39,784 nt of DNA from Gnetum montanum (GCA_015680685.1 MNCI01008968.1:8595-48378); one strand, 5' to 3'. Shown: positions 19,830 through 31,620, counted from the first letter of the stretch. The notes: generated by a model from the letters alone, not told the origin. Program-made: numbers and translations.

Positions 19830-22535
19830 TAGGATCATGCATAGTTCATGTAGCTTTGCCAATGTGGGCCAAAATGGGCACATACCAAGGATAAGGAATT
19901 GCTGGGAACAACTCCTTAGGATTGATAAAATAGGCAGCGAATTGCTTGCACTTGACATTGAATGTCTTGATTGCATTTTACTGCTCATGGTAATCATTCA
20001 TTCTCTTGGTCAGGTTCTTGGGAGTTGATCATTGATCAATGAATCTTACCTTGAGAACTTCAAGTTTAGCATTTACTATCGCAAGCTTTTGCTTGGTGTC
20101 CTTATGGTGCTTGAACTCGGCCTTGTACACTAAGTACAAGCTAGCCATATGCTTTTCAAGTTCTAATTGTGGTTGTTCGATAGTCAGCATTGTTGGGTTT
20201 GTATATTGGAGATTGTCCAGTTCCATATATTTTGTCATTTCTTCGATTTGCAACTCCTTCATGCAGATCTCTACTTTGTTGTAGGCATCTATCCCATCAA
20301 TGATAAGCTGCCACATCTCTTTTCCTTACTGGAGTTGCTAGAGGGTCTTATTTACTTTTTCCTTAGCCACTTGGATATGTTTCTCATTCACCTCCTTTTG
20401 AAGTCAACTTGGTCTCTGTAATGATTCTTGACTTTCTCAAATTTGAGAGCCTCTTTTTTCTAGGCAGTAATTTCAATTGTAGATTTTTGGTGTAAGGCAC
20501 AGACTTCCTTCATAGAGAGATTGTGATTCTTTGCTACAAATCTCCTCAATTTTGTATTCACTCTAGCTAGCTACTCTTGTTATTGATGGATGAATTCTTG
20601 CATCTATTGTTTTTGTGCATCAACATTTCATAGGTAATGATTTTTTTGTCAATGTTTCATTTTCATGGTGCGTTTGAACCAAGTCCTTTTGAACTGAATA
20701 GGCCTTTCCTTCCACTATGAAATAGTTAAGGATGGCCATCACCATTCCCTTCTCAACTTGTTTTAATCACTTTTGAAGTTGTTGAAAAGCTTTATCTCTT
20801 GTTATTGCAGGGTTGAAAAGTATGAGATTAGCAAAATAGGCATGCAATTTAGCAACCTCTGTAGTCAAGTGTTCATTTTGTGCTCTGGCCATTTTAAGTT
20901 GTCCTTCTAGAATGATACATTTACCCTTTACTTCAAGCAGCTTTAATTAGGTTGCACTAATGTTATTTAGAAAATCAAAGATGTTTGGAATTGGTTACCC
21001 TATCCCCACCAATCAATCCAACAAATCTTCCTATTGAGCTACACTCAATTTTCACTAAAAGTTCTTGTGAATGTCTACACATCTCTAAGTGTAGAAACAT
21101 CTAGTATAGATGTTGCGGGTGCATTAAGTGCCTTAGCAATTATGTTAGCAACCACTTCTATAGTTATCTCCTGTTCTTGGTGTTGGATAACTAATACAGT
21201 TGCCCCCTCACCCTTTTCCAAACACACCAAAAAGGAGGTAGCATTCCTAGATATTTCTTAAAAAAATAGTATTGAGAGAGAGAGACTATCACCTCTTGGG
21301 CACTAGGATTCAACCTTGTGGTCAATTGCATTCGTTGGGATGAAAATATTGGTCCACCTCCCTCCATCTAACTAATTCTTTGAGCCTCTTCACTAAGATA
21401 ACTCATTGTAGGTAGGTACATAGATGGATCCCTACCACTTGTTCTTGCTTACTACTCCTGCTATTGTAGGAGTTTCTTTCAAATTTTACCCAGGCACTCA
21501 ATGGTAGCGCAGGCTTTCGACATTGTTTCTTGAGTAGGTGGTGGAGGTGGCGGTTGGTGCTCCTCTTCTTTAGACATGGTAGGCATCTTGTCCTTCATTA
21601 TTTTGTATCAAGAGGTAATGGGAGTATGCCTAATTGTGCCATTGGTATAGCAAACTATCTTTGCCCTTTTGTAAAGTTTTCTAATAAGGCATGGAAAGGG
21701 CAAGGCTTTCCTTCAACGTTCATTCTCTTAAAAATGCTTCTCTATCTCTAGATAGATTAATTGTGGAAGGTTTGCTAGAAATTTCTCAATTAGAGTAGCA
21801 CATACTCAAGCAGAGAAGGTAGTCACCTTACTAGGCCTCATCATTAGATTGAGGTGATAGATTGTTATCTGTAAGTATATGTGCTCCATTAGTGTGAGCA
21901 CACCAAACTCCTTATGGTCAACCTTGTAACACTATTGGGTCCACTCCTTTTTCACCTCTTGATTAGCTTGCATAAAAAGTTCTACTAGTTGTGTTCCAGA
22001 ATCAGGAAACCCAAGAGCCTACGTGATGGCTTCAACCAAGTAGGACACCGAAATGTCCTTGATCTTCATAGTGGAACTTGCTTTTCTATTATTTCAAAAG
22101 AGGTACATCTCCCCTATGTACCACTCCCCATTGGAAGTGATGATTAGCCACATGGAAGAGGTTTGCAACTATGTCTTTACCTCTACTGGAGCATTCTCTA
22201 AGAATGGTCCAAAGTTCAATGTTGGTAGAACTAAGCATTGGACATCATGGGGCTTGATTGTGCCAAGGTAGGCTTATGTCAATGTGAGCTCAACTCTTGG
22301 TATAGGACCTGGTGCTTCTGCTTGCTATGATTTTTTTGTTGTAGACTCTTCCTTGGGAATCTGTTGAACAAATTCCACTTTGAGCTCCTTTCAAAGAGGT
22401 CCCATTGCATGGGTTTCTTCTACCTATTCTTGGGCTTATTCTTGTTGGCCCTTTCTAGCTCTAGGTCATTTCTCCCTTTGTTGCAATGGTCCTCCCTCAT
22501 ACAGTTGTTTTGATCTCGGTTTCATCTATAGCCCC
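19830..22535 (-). pseudogene. Extra ORF of element C in env position (coiled-coil), function unknown
   Basis: This lies between integrase and the 3' LTR in the sense direction. From ATG 22535 (MKPRSKQLYEGG) one frame can be followed leftwards to about 21430 with stops but no shift; most stops are one C-to-T or G-to-A change from Gln, Trp or Arg. N-terminal part: a globular-looking region including DVQCLVLPTLNFGPFLENAP and TSNGEWYIGEMYLF. Middle: acidic-to-proline linker EEEHQPPPPPTQE near 21560. After shifts, the C-terminal third (about 20960-20030) is Lys/Glu/Leu/Gln-rich and looks like coiled coil (for example LLEVKGKCIILEGQLKMA; LEKHMASLYLVYKAEFKHH). A 95-codon open segment remains at 20316-20029. 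No obvious signal peptide or membrane span. I do not recognise the family; elements A and B lack it. Confidence 0.6.
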
Positions 22536-22982
22536 AACATGACCATGGGTTAGCAATTATTGTGTAATGTGAAACAATCAGGATACCTTATCTTGTTAGG
22601 AAAGTTACACTTGGTTAAGTTGTGATTATGAATTATTTAATTAATTTTAATCATTAGTTTATTTGTGTTTTAATGTTAATAAGTGATTATAGTCATACCA
22701 AAGATTTTTGAAAGGGTTAAACTCTTAAAAATTGATGGTTTAATATCATTGTATTCATTAACCCTTTGGGGGGAAAATTTTCAAAAACTTTGCATCAGAA
22801 ACCTTAAGGTTTGCAGGCCCCACAACTAAGAGGTTACTGTTGGTAGCTGCAAGATTGAAGAACAAAGTGATTTGGACAAACGATCGAAAAGTTATGGACT
22901 TTGGAAGGTGTTGGGCTTTGAAAAATGGCAAAAACACCTTTCTTGTTATGAAACAAATGATAAAAATTTCAAAGTATTCAAT

Positions 22983-23080
22983 GGTATTTATAGATTTTTT
23001 ACATTGCATCAATGAGGCCTAGTTGACGAGGCCTCATCAACGAGTTAGCTATGTTAAATAGGCCTAGTCGATGCAACTAT
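22983..23080 (-). promoter_or_regulatory. Internal U3-like repeat block with TATA box
   Basis: On the plus strand, 14-bp units ATCAATGAGGCCTA (23008), GTTGACGAGGCCTC (23022) and ATCAACGAGTTAGC (23036), then a diverged part and GTCGATGCAACTAT (23067), match the U3 array of element C's own LTRs. A minus-strand TATA box (TCTATAAATACC) lies at 22994-22983, at LTR-like spacing. Sequence beyond the TATA does not resemble LTR R/U5, so this is not a whole nested LTR. It points towards the extra ORF, whose likely start is about 450 bp downstream. Confidence 0.5.
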
Positions 23081-24438
23081 TGACCATCGTTAACTTTGTG
23101 AACTTGAAAAATACAAGGAGTTTTTGAGTGAAATGGGGGTCAAATGGAAGCCCAAAAAGTTATGAACATGATAAAAATAGTAGAAGAGGGTGTTGGAGTT
23201 TAGAAAATTTAGAAAATTAAGAAAATGATTGAAGAATGAAATTTTATAAAGCTTAGAGTTGGATGCATAATAGGACACATGAAAGATATTATTGTAGTAA
23301 TGTCGAAGGTAAAGAGATTAACTATCCAAACTAAGAGATATGAAAGTGGGTCCTCCCCATAGCAAGCACATGCCATTTTTTCCCTTGCATAATCTCAACT
23401 AAGGAATCCATGGACCCCATAGTCAATTAATGATTATGAAAAGTTAAGGGCCAACTAGGAAGAATCTATCCAAGAATTCCAACATGTTAAACTAAGACAT
23501 CAAGCATAACATGAAAACTGGTAGTCAAGTGAGTAATGGACATCATAAGTGGATGATTAAGAGGATGGAATGGAGTTCCAAATCATGGTCACATGAAGGC
23601 CCTTGTGGAAATTATGTTTAAATGACCTGATAAGGTCCAACCCTAGTCTAGACCAAAACCAACCACTTTTAGTGACTCTGCATCACCACTCTAAGACCGG
23701 TCCACTCCTTAAAGCACAAGCATGCACCATAGATTAAATATTGTTCCTTATTTCAGGGGAAGTAGAAAGTTAAAAAGGGCCTAAATTAGAGTGGACCTTT
23801 AGGCATGGGTACATGTCCTAGCATTGGACGATGTAGAATAGCAAGAAATCCATGAAAACACAAAAGCGCACAAGCAAGTAGAAAGGAACAAAGAGTATTG
23901 AACTCCCTTGAAGTCACACCCTTTTCAAAATTTTGAATCCTTTCCAAGTTCAGAGACTACCAAGGTCACAAATTCATTTAGGGTTTTATTAATGAAAATG
24001 GACAACATATTCCTTAAATACAAAAATCATAGAGTTTGTGGATGAGTGGATGATGTGGACTCACTACATGTTCCATGAAAAATAAACCATGTCTTAGCCA
24101 TTAGACATCAAAATTCAAAAATAGAAACCAAACATTAGCAATCAAAACATTAAGCACAAATCACCATTAGTAAACAACAACATTGGCATTGTGTCCTACG
24201 ATAATAAAGCACTTTTATTAGCAAAAATAATGAAAATTCACACCAAAAATAAAGTAAAATATATAAGAAAGTATAAAATATTAAAGAAAGATAAAACATA
24301 CTAATGATGCTGTAAAAAAAAAATCAAAAAAATCAATAGAGTGAAAAATAAAAAAAAAGGTGGGATAAAAATCAACAAAGTGTAAAAAAAAAAAAAAGTG
24401 AAAAACTGAAGAGCCATGTGCATGGTTATCATGAATGA
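23081..24438 (-). other. Element C 3' internal region, non-coding
   Basis: No ORF. About 23280-24130 matches element A at 6700-7740 in order and orientation, so this long spacer after integrase is a regular part of the family. T-rich runs (plus-strand A-rich, 24240-24400) follow the integrase end. Confidence 0.6.
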
Positions 24439-24451
24439 CCATCGCCCCCAT
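24439..24451 (-). other. Second polypurine-like tract after integrase, element C
   Basis: Minus strand ATGGGGGCGATGG, the counterpart of 6367-6379 and 12468-12480. It lies about 5 kb from the 3' LTR, upstream of the extra ORF. Confidence 0.55.
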
Positions 24452-24479
24452 GACTAAGTTGAAAGGAGGAGATGTAGAA

Positions 24480-25830
24480 TATAGAGCATGGTTGTCCATT
24501 TGAAGAGGTATTAGTCGCACTAGCTTACTTTGGCTCAAGGAAAGGTTTCACTTGTTGGATGTTGACCAATTACTTCTTGTATGGGCTCTCAATTTTGTAG
24601 ATTAACATGACCCCAAAAGGAAAGGTTTTATCAATTATATAAGGTTCCTTCCACAACATTTGAAACTTTGTTTTTTGAGGTACATGTGTGAGGTTCTAAT
24701 AGAGAACCTTATCTCCAGGTTGAAATTTTACTTTCTATATTCTAATATCATGATTTTTCTTATTGTATGCCTTATGCACTTCATTCACAAATAGGGCCAC
24801 TAATCGATTTTCATCTAGCACATTCAGGTTTATCAATCTTTCTCTCTATAGGCTTAGGTCAGGGTCCAAGTCACAGGTTGTTGAAAGTATACGGACCCCG
24901 GATTGGACTAGAAGTGTTGGAAGTTTCCTGTACACTAGCTCATAGGAAGAGTAGCCTATAGGAAGTTTCCACATTGAGCAGTAGGCCCAAAGGACATTGT
25001 TGAGTTTTGTGCCCTAGTCTCTCCTATATTTTCTTATAGTCCTTGTTAGGATCTTTGTGATCTCCCTATTGGTGACTTCTGCTTAACCATTAGCTTAGGG
25101 GTTATATAGTGTTGTTAATTTATGTTCAATCCCCAANTAGCTTAGGGGTTATATAGTGTTGTTAATTTATGTTCAATCCCCAAGTGTTACATCAACTTCC
25201 AAAATGTGGCAGCTATAAAATGGATTCCATTATTAGAAATTAGTGCACGTGGCACACAAACCTATTTACAATGTATTATTGTACAAATTGAACAACAGTG
25301 GATGATGTATAGTTGGCGATAGTTGTTGCTTCTACCCATTTGGTTTAGTAGTTGACTACCATGATGATGTACACCTTTTCATTGAACATGGATGTGATGA
25401 GACCTATGAAGTCTATGCTCCATATGCTAAAGGGCTTTAGTGGTTGAATCCACTATTGAGGATCCTCCATGTGAGTGATCATCCTACCATCTCATTGACA
25501 ACATTCATAGGATCAAACAAATTGATGGGCATATCTAAATATTATAAGCCAGTAGTATCCTACCATCAATATTTTTATGGTCTTGTGTTTCCCTATATAG
25601 TGGCCTCTACAAGGGCCTTCATGAGCATCCTAGAGAATGCAAAATTGGTTTGCATTAGGAACATACCAACGAACTTGGCCATTAATGCATACCTTGTAAA
25701 GGTATCCATTGATTTCCATGAAGTACTTAGCTTGATGAAGAAATTGTTGTTTCTTCCTAAAGTCTAGATCTTGTGGCATCTCTTGAGTAAGAAGGTAAGT
25801 GAGGATTCCATCATACCATTTTCATTTAGT
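24480..25830 (-). pseudogene. Element C integrase
   Basis: Minus-strand integrase remnant with the same layout as element A. Zinc-binding part near 25700-25450 (HEGP-like and GYYW-like residues recoverable from the opposite strand). Core near 25420-24990 includes LISNNGIHF, in which the second catalytic Asp is Asn. The C-terminal module runs to MDNHALYSTSPPFNLVMG near 24500. Many stops. The N at 25137 and a 46-bp duplicated stretch interrupt the core and are assembly artefacts. Confidence 0.75.
25091..25183. other. Assembly join: single N between duplicated 46-bp copies
   Basis: The sequence starting TAGCTTAGGGGTTATATAG at 25091 and ending in CCCCAA recurs at once after the N at 25137 (25138-25183) with no visible difference. 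This is the pattern left when overlapping contig ends are joined without merging, not a biological repeat. Confidence 0.85.
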
Positions 25831-25859
25831 GATCACTTGGTCATTTATTGCTCTTGTAA

Positions 25860-26330
25860 AGAGGAGTTCAACTAGAAATTGATTAAAGAGTGGGCCCTCC
25901 TCCCCATTGTTATTCCATATTAACTAAGAGAGATGGTTAGTGACCACATTCTCAATCCCTTTTCAATATACCATTGTAAGATTGGATTCCTACAAGATCA
26001 CAAGCCACCGTATGATATGGGGTCTCACCATTGGCTTATTTATTAGGAAGCATATGGCACTATGATCTATATGCACAAACACTTTATAGCCAAGCACATA
26101 GTGCTTGAACTTTTTTAGAGGATACACCACTACCATTAGTTCTTTCTTAGTTGTGGTGTAATTCAACTATGCACCCACAATGCTTTGTCTTACATAGTGA
26201 ATGTAATATAGACGTTTCTTATCATCCAACTACATAAACATAGCTTCCAAGGCATAATTAGATGCATCAATCATTATATGAAATGGTCTAAACTAGTTTA
26301 GTACTTGTAGAATTAGAGTTCCTATGAGTT
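25860..26330 (-). pseudogene. Element C RNase H
   Basis: Minus-strand counterpart of element A's RNase H: DASNYALEAMFMQ near 26270, NYTTTKKELMVVV (here the glutamate after the TTT motif is kept), HYVLGYKVFVHIDHSAI, and VVTNHLS near the end. The Asp of the usual TDH motif remains, but stops interrupt the frame. Confidence 0.75.
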
Positions 26331-26399
26331 TGTCCTTTAGTTATTGGAATGCATGTTCACACTCCTTAGTCTAGATGAATGGAGCATCTTTCTTTGTAA

Positions 26400-27130
26400 G
26401 CTTGACAAATGGTTTTGCAATTTTACAGAAATTCTCTATAAATTATCAATAGTAGCCAATGTGTCCAAGGAATGATTGGATGTCTTTGACTATCTTTGTT
26501 TGATGTGTGATTCCTTAGATGGCCTTTATCTTTTTAGGGTCTGCCTAAATTCTTGCCTAAGTAATTCTGTGCTCCAATACTATGCCCTCTTGGACCATTA
26601 AATGGCTTTTCTACCAATTGAGCCTATGGTGTGTTTCAACACATCTTTTCAGTACTTGTTCAAGGAAATCCAAGGCTTGCTCAAATGTAGCCCCATAGGT
26701 AAAGAAGTCATCCATAAAGATTTCTACCTTGCTACCAATTTTTTGTTGAAAAATACTAAGGACCAGGCATTGAAATTTTACAAGGGCATTATATAAACTA
26801 AACGACATCTTGTAATATGCAAAAGTCTCCCAAGGACTTGTGAATGTTGTTTTGGCCTAATCTTCTTGTGCAATGTGGGTTTGATTATAGCCACTATAAT
26901 CATCCAAGAAGCTATAATAGCAATGCCTAGATATGGTGTTTGACACTTGGTCCACCAATGATAATGGAAAATGATCTTTAAATGTTGCCATATTCAATAG
27001 CCTAAAGTTGATGCAAACCTACGACTTAGTACCTTTCTTTGGCATAATTACGAGTGGACTAAACCACTCACTATCTGTGATGAGATAGATGAACCCCACC
27101 TTGAGGAGTTCTATTTCCTCTTTGATGATC
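26400..27130 (-). pseudogene. Element C reverse transcriptase
   Basis: Copies element RNA into DNA. Minus-strand landmarks in order: VCINFRLLNMATFKDHFPL near 27010, YYSFLDDYSGYNQ near 26910, KTTFTSPWETFAYYKMSF near 26830, SLYNALVKFQ, then VEIFMDDFFTYG near 26715, where the catalytic FMDD is intact, and FLEQVLKRCVETHHRLNW to 26611. The combination FMDDF with LxxVLxRCxETxxxLNW fits Athila RTs. A 65-codon open segment (26808-26611) survives; the rest has stops. The linker upstream (27535-27248) ends FLKVVKKWPTTFA. Confidence 0.85.
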
Positions 27131-27739
27131 TATTTCAACTTGGAGTTTAGCAGCCTCTATGGTTACCTTCTTGGCTTCATGGCCAAGTCTATGTAGATAT
27201 GATGTTGGCATATCCTTGGGATCAATTCTAGTCAGTTCAAGATATGATCAAGCAAAGGTTGTTGGCCATTTTTTGACCACCTTCAAAAACTCGTCTTTTT
27301 GTTTAGGAGAAAGATTTGCATTGATTATAACCAACTTGCCATTTTTTAATAATGCATACTCCATACTAGCTGGTAGAGTTTTTAACTCTAGGGGCTCTAG
27401 GTTGAAATGATTAGGGATTGCCAACTCCCCCCAACAAGTATCATCAACTTCATCATCAAAGAGTTGGTGATGAACTTGCTCAAGTTCATCCATGCCCTCG
27501 ACATAAGCACATGTTAGGCTCTCAATAGGTTCCATGCTTAGTATGCTACTGTCAAAGTTAGCTATTAACCATTGGGTGCCCTCCTATTTTGTGGCTACTA
27601 TGTATAGGCACCTTTGGATATTTGTTTCATGTGCATATTAATTACATGATTTAATGAATGTACTTTTAGTGGACTATATTTTTTGCACAAAATTGCACTC
27701 ATTATCGCTATACGTGATGCATGAAACTTGCTTATTCTT

Positions 27740-28110
27740 GAGTCATTCAAATTCATTCTCCTTGGAGATTTCTAAGGAGAGGTCCTTGATGTCCATTCTT
27801 ACATCAATAATGCTTAACCACACACATTCCATAATGATGGGGAAGTCACCTTTGCAGTTGTCTACCTTGATCATCAGAAAATTAGTAGGATAGGACCACC
27901 CATAAAATGTAGTCATAATGTCCTCCTTTAAGCCCAAAGGGACAATAATTGACTGGTTTACGAATTCCAAATGGATATTTCTCCTCTTGAGAGGTGGTAG
28001 GTTCTAGGCCTTATACATGTCATGGGAAATGAAATTGACACTAGAATTGGAATCCAGAAGAGCCTTGCCTAGCTCATGTCTAGCGATCTGTAAGTAAATA
28101 AGAGGACTTC
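27740..28110 (-). pseudogene. Element C protease
   Basis: Minus-strand Athila-type protease: SPLIYLQIARHELGKALLD, then SNSSVNFIS, where the active-site Gly of D-x-G is Asn, so catalysis would be lost. It continues FVNQSIIVPLGLKEDIM and YPTNFLMIKVDNCKGDFP as in element B. The frame is open from 27970 to 27743 and broken before that. Confidence 0.75.
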
Positions 28111-30569
28111 CTAGGTCAAATCTCTTTGTGGAAAGGTTTGAATGGCCCTCGATTGTGTTTGGTGTGGAGGATGAGGGTGCTGGAGATACAGGGTTACTAG
28201 CTGCATTAGGTTATGAGGTTTTTGGAGGATTTTTGCGTCAGAAAAATTATCGTTTCTTAGATCTAGTATCTGAACTACTCAGCTGGAAGGCTGATTGTAA
28301 ATTTATAGCCCTTGTAGCATTTTGTTACTATGGCTGTGGGGGAATTTCACCTTGCATAGATAGAGCAAGAGGTAACTGGGTTGAGGCTGGAGGGATGTGT
28401 GTGAATGGATGTGAAGGTTGGTATGGATATGGAGGCTTTCCTTGAGTAGATGGTAAATGAGTTCAATGGTACTCTGGAGGATAATAGTGATGTTGGAATG
28501 AGGCATGACTAGCATAGCCAAATGGAGAAATGATTTGTTGAACATAGTACCCATATGGATTTGGTTTCCTGTAAGGGTACTACTATATCAGTGGTGGTAT
28601 CCCCCATGACTATGGTTACTACCATTGCTGGTATTACTCATACAGTTGTGGTGCAACTTCACTTGGATAGTAAGCTTGTTGTTGCTAGTGAAATTGCCTT
28701 GGATTGCCTTGAGAATAAGGCAATTATCTAGGTTCTTGGCTCCTTGTTAATTAAGGATTCAGTGCATACACACCAAACTCTTGTCAGTGTAACACCATAG
28801 GGAAAAAATCCTTTAGGATGTTCAAATTGATAAATGTCACACCCAACATCATCATCGAAGTCTATCTCCACAACTTCTTCTACTGCAGCAACTTTGTCCT
28901 TACCTCTTTAGTAGGCATGTTCAACTTATTTCTACCTCTTGTAGGCATGATCACTATTCTGCTCTTTGGATTCTTTAGCAATCTTCATGGTAGTTTGTAA
29001 TTTTTCATCCAAAGAGTCCCATAGTTTATCAACCTTTACCAAAATATCAGAAACATATTTTTGGATGAGCAAAGTTTTCTTGTTCAGCACCTTGTTGAGT
29101 GGTGACTCCTCCTCATCACAGAATCAAACCTTCCTTATCCCAATGGAAGAGTCCCTATTATATTCTTCTACACTTTTCCTCTTTTGCAACTCATCTTCTT
29201 CTTTTGCTACCTACTCTATCAGCCTTTGGATCTGATGAGCTCATAGTTCAAATAGTCTCCCTTGGGTGTAAACCCCAAGAGTTCTTTTGGTTTTTGCTTT
29301 GAGCCCATCTATGATGCGACAAAGTTGTTTCCTCTGAGAATAACCATGGCTAGGGCATCGATGTAAGAAAGAATAATATCCACCCATGGTATCATCCAAG
29401 GGTTCATATATTCCCATTTTGTAGCCTTGGATTTTCCTTCTCAGATTAAACACTCTAGAGTATGTCTGGTATTTGTCATTAGATAGTTCTAGCATGGTAC
29501 TTCATCTATGAATGGATTTTGGTTTCAAGGATCGATACTAGCTTTTTGCCTCTTTGATGAGTGTTCTAGGAAATAACTTTAATTTTTGCTAGTCATTTTT
29601 TGTGTTTTGTAAGGCACAGGCATCGTGCAAGGCTTGTAGATGATTTTGTGAATCAAAGTTATATCCCCCCTCAAATCTTAGGATATTGTTCATGTTTAAG
29701 TGCTTGATTCGACTATCTTTTACATGCCTAGTTGAAAGTTTTACAACCTCTACAATATTTAACATGCTTCAGGTTGCTAGTGAAGGCTCATCATCATCAT
29801 TATTTCGTTGTTGCCAATGATGTCCTATGTTACCCCTTTATTCATTATGCGCCTAGTGATCAGTATTATTGTCCCGTTGTTCACCTCTATCATAGTTGTT
29901 CTTTTTGCGGCTTTTTTCAGAACCAAAAGAGGAAGTGGAAGATGCAAATGAAGAGGGAAAAGAGGGAGGAGGACTACCATCACCATGGTATTTGGTGACT
30001 CTTCAATTGTCATGGTCACGTTCGTCAGTTTTCTTCTCATCTTGATGCTTGTTTGAGTCCCTTCTTTGGCTACCATCTTTACTTGAACCTGCATTGTTGA
30101 TAATGGACAACAAATTTAGGGCCACACCCCCATCACTAGTAATGAGGGGTGGAGAATTTTCATGTTAAGAGTCCCCGGAGAGAGGATCCTCATTGTCATC
30201 TTGGCTAAGCAGGAACAAGGGATTGGTGAACCATTTCCCCCTCACAAACTCATGGTGCTTCTCCTGGTGTCAATCCCTCTAGTGTTGTGTTTTAGTGGAA
30301 TAGTAGTCTCAGTAGTCATAATCATGCATAACATACTCCTCTGAAGATCTTGGATGCCTAACTTCTTAAGAGTTTGAAGCAACATCATGGGCACAAATCA
30401 ATCGGGAGGCATTAGAATGTTGCCGTCCATATCACGCCATTGCAGTTGTTTATCTTGATGTAGGGTGAAGGTGAAATCAAGCACATTCTTATTTGGATGA
30501 GTATATACCACCTTGCACTCTTGAGGGACTGGCGATTTAGCATCATCATGCCTGCACGAAGAAGACATT
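28110..30569 (-). pseudogene. Element C gag
   Basis: Starts at ATG 30569 (MSSSCRHDDAKSPVPQE), 130 bp downstream of the primer site, which makes this start convincing; the first stop comes after about 58 codons. Then: Ser/Lys/Asp-rich low-complexity residues near 29900; the gag domain (LRFEGGYNFDSQNHLQ near 29670; FPRTLIKEAKS; ELSNDKYQTYSRVF at 29490; YYSFLHRCPSHGYSQRKQL; LKAKTKRTLGVYTQG to 29241); then a Pro/Tyr-rich linker near 28560-28380 (PNPYGYYVQQIISPFGYA; GKPPYPYQPSHPF) before protease. Gag and protease appear to have formed one polyprotein. Confidence 0.8.
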
Positions 30570-30699
30570 TTGCAAACAAATAAAAGTCCGTGTACTTATG
30601 TGATTATATTATTTGAGAATGATTTTGACCTTAGGGTTTGTCCAACAATGTTAATGATGTTCACTAAACCTAGATAGCAAACGTTTCAAACAAAAAGAG

Positions 30700-30717
30700 T
30701 CCCCGACAACAATGCCA
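30700..30717 (-). other. Primer binding site, degenerate tRNA-Asp type
   Basis: Minus strand TGGCATTGTTGTCGGGGA, one base from the 5' LTR end. It matches the complement of the plant tRNA-Asp 3' end (TGGCGCCGTTGCCGGGGA) at 14 of 18 positions; all four differences are C-to-T or G-to-A. tRNA-Asp priming is characteristic of Athila elements. Confidence 0.75.
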
Positions 30718-30718
30718 A

Positions 30719-31620
30719 TGATGAGCAATCAAGTACCCCTACGCTCAACCATATGAATCACAAAGCGTTCACGTGCAATCTAGTTGAATTCTACAGACTC
30801 TATAGTTTTCCAATGCACTAGGTCTCTAGGAAGTAAACTGGGTGTTGAGAACGTTCGTTGTCTTCCCAAGTACACTTGTGAGGCTCAAGGGTATGGTTTA
30901 AGTGTAATTGAAGTACATGATTTTTATCATTTTATATTTTATGGTTTTGATGCTTGAAATAAACAGGATAGAGAATAAAGTAATTTAATGTCTACTTTAA
31001 GCTAATTGGCTAACTATTGTTCAACTAGTCCTAACATAAGTATTCGGTCCCACTTGTCGTACAGATCCTGAACACATATAACGCTGCTGAGTTACCAAGT
31101 GTTAAGCGTTGTTGGGATTACCAAATGTCACAAGCATGCTTGAAGTGGTTGTACTTATGTGTTTACTTAATTACTATTTAGCTTATCTTACTTAAGTAAT
31201 TACTTAATTAGCTTAATTACTGAAGAACATTGAATAAATAACTGAAAACATTAAATGCATGAATAAAACATTTAAGTTATCCAAAATGCTGCAAGGTTTA
31301 TCAAGAAGCTCATCTTTATTGCCGCACACATGGCCGTGCTTAAGTATAATAGTGCTCAAATAAAGATCCATACACTTAATGACTCTTGCTGTGGGCACTT
31401 AGGAAAATATTCTAACTTTCAAATGTAAAAACTGCAAGAGCTTTGCTACAACTATGATAAGATATCCCCAAAGCAGAATAGATTGGTATGTATTTATAGA
31501 CAAGAACAAGCCCTGCATCGACAAGGCCACGTCAACGCATCAAACAATGCATCAATGAAGCGTAGTCGACATAGCCTAGTTGATGGGGCCTTGCTGATGT
31601 GACAAATCCACAACTCATCA
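30719..31620 (-). repeat. Element C 5' LTR
   Basis: 902 bp, TGATGAG to CTCATCA on the plus strand. Minus-strand TATA box at 31491-31498. The U3 array (31513-31605) is like that of the 3' LTR but has drifted, with units such as GTCGACATAGCCTA and GTTGATGGGGCCTT. Adjacent to the primer site on its left. Confidence 0.9.

Larger units (their letters stand above)
18535..31620 (-). mobile_element. Element C: complete Athila-like Ty3/gypsy retrotransposon, 13.1 kb
   Basis: Both LTRs run TGATGAG...CTCATCA (18535-19450 and 30719-31620). Flanking 5-mers AATGT (18530-18534) and AATGC (31621-31625) form a target duplication with one change. Internal order on the minus strand: tRNA-Asp-type primer site, gag, protease, RT, RNase H, integrase, G-rich tract, about 1.2 kb non-coding, internal U3-like block, an extra coiled-coil ORF, polypurine tract. 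RT wording such as VEIFMDDF and SLYNALVKFQ, the protease loop and the primer type fit the Athila lineage. All ORFs carry stops, and the LTRs differ by roughly 10% by eye, so it is an old, immobile copy. Confidence 0.88.

Noticed and set aside
22470-23110. Complete nested LTR inside element C
   Set aside because: The 14-bp units and TATA match U3, but no TGATGA or TCATCA ends and no R/U5 blocks are found around them; treated as an internal promoter-like block instead.
28128-28445. 105-codon plus-strand ORF rich in Gly and Cys
   Set aside because: It is the antisense of the Pro/Tyr-rich gag linker of element C.
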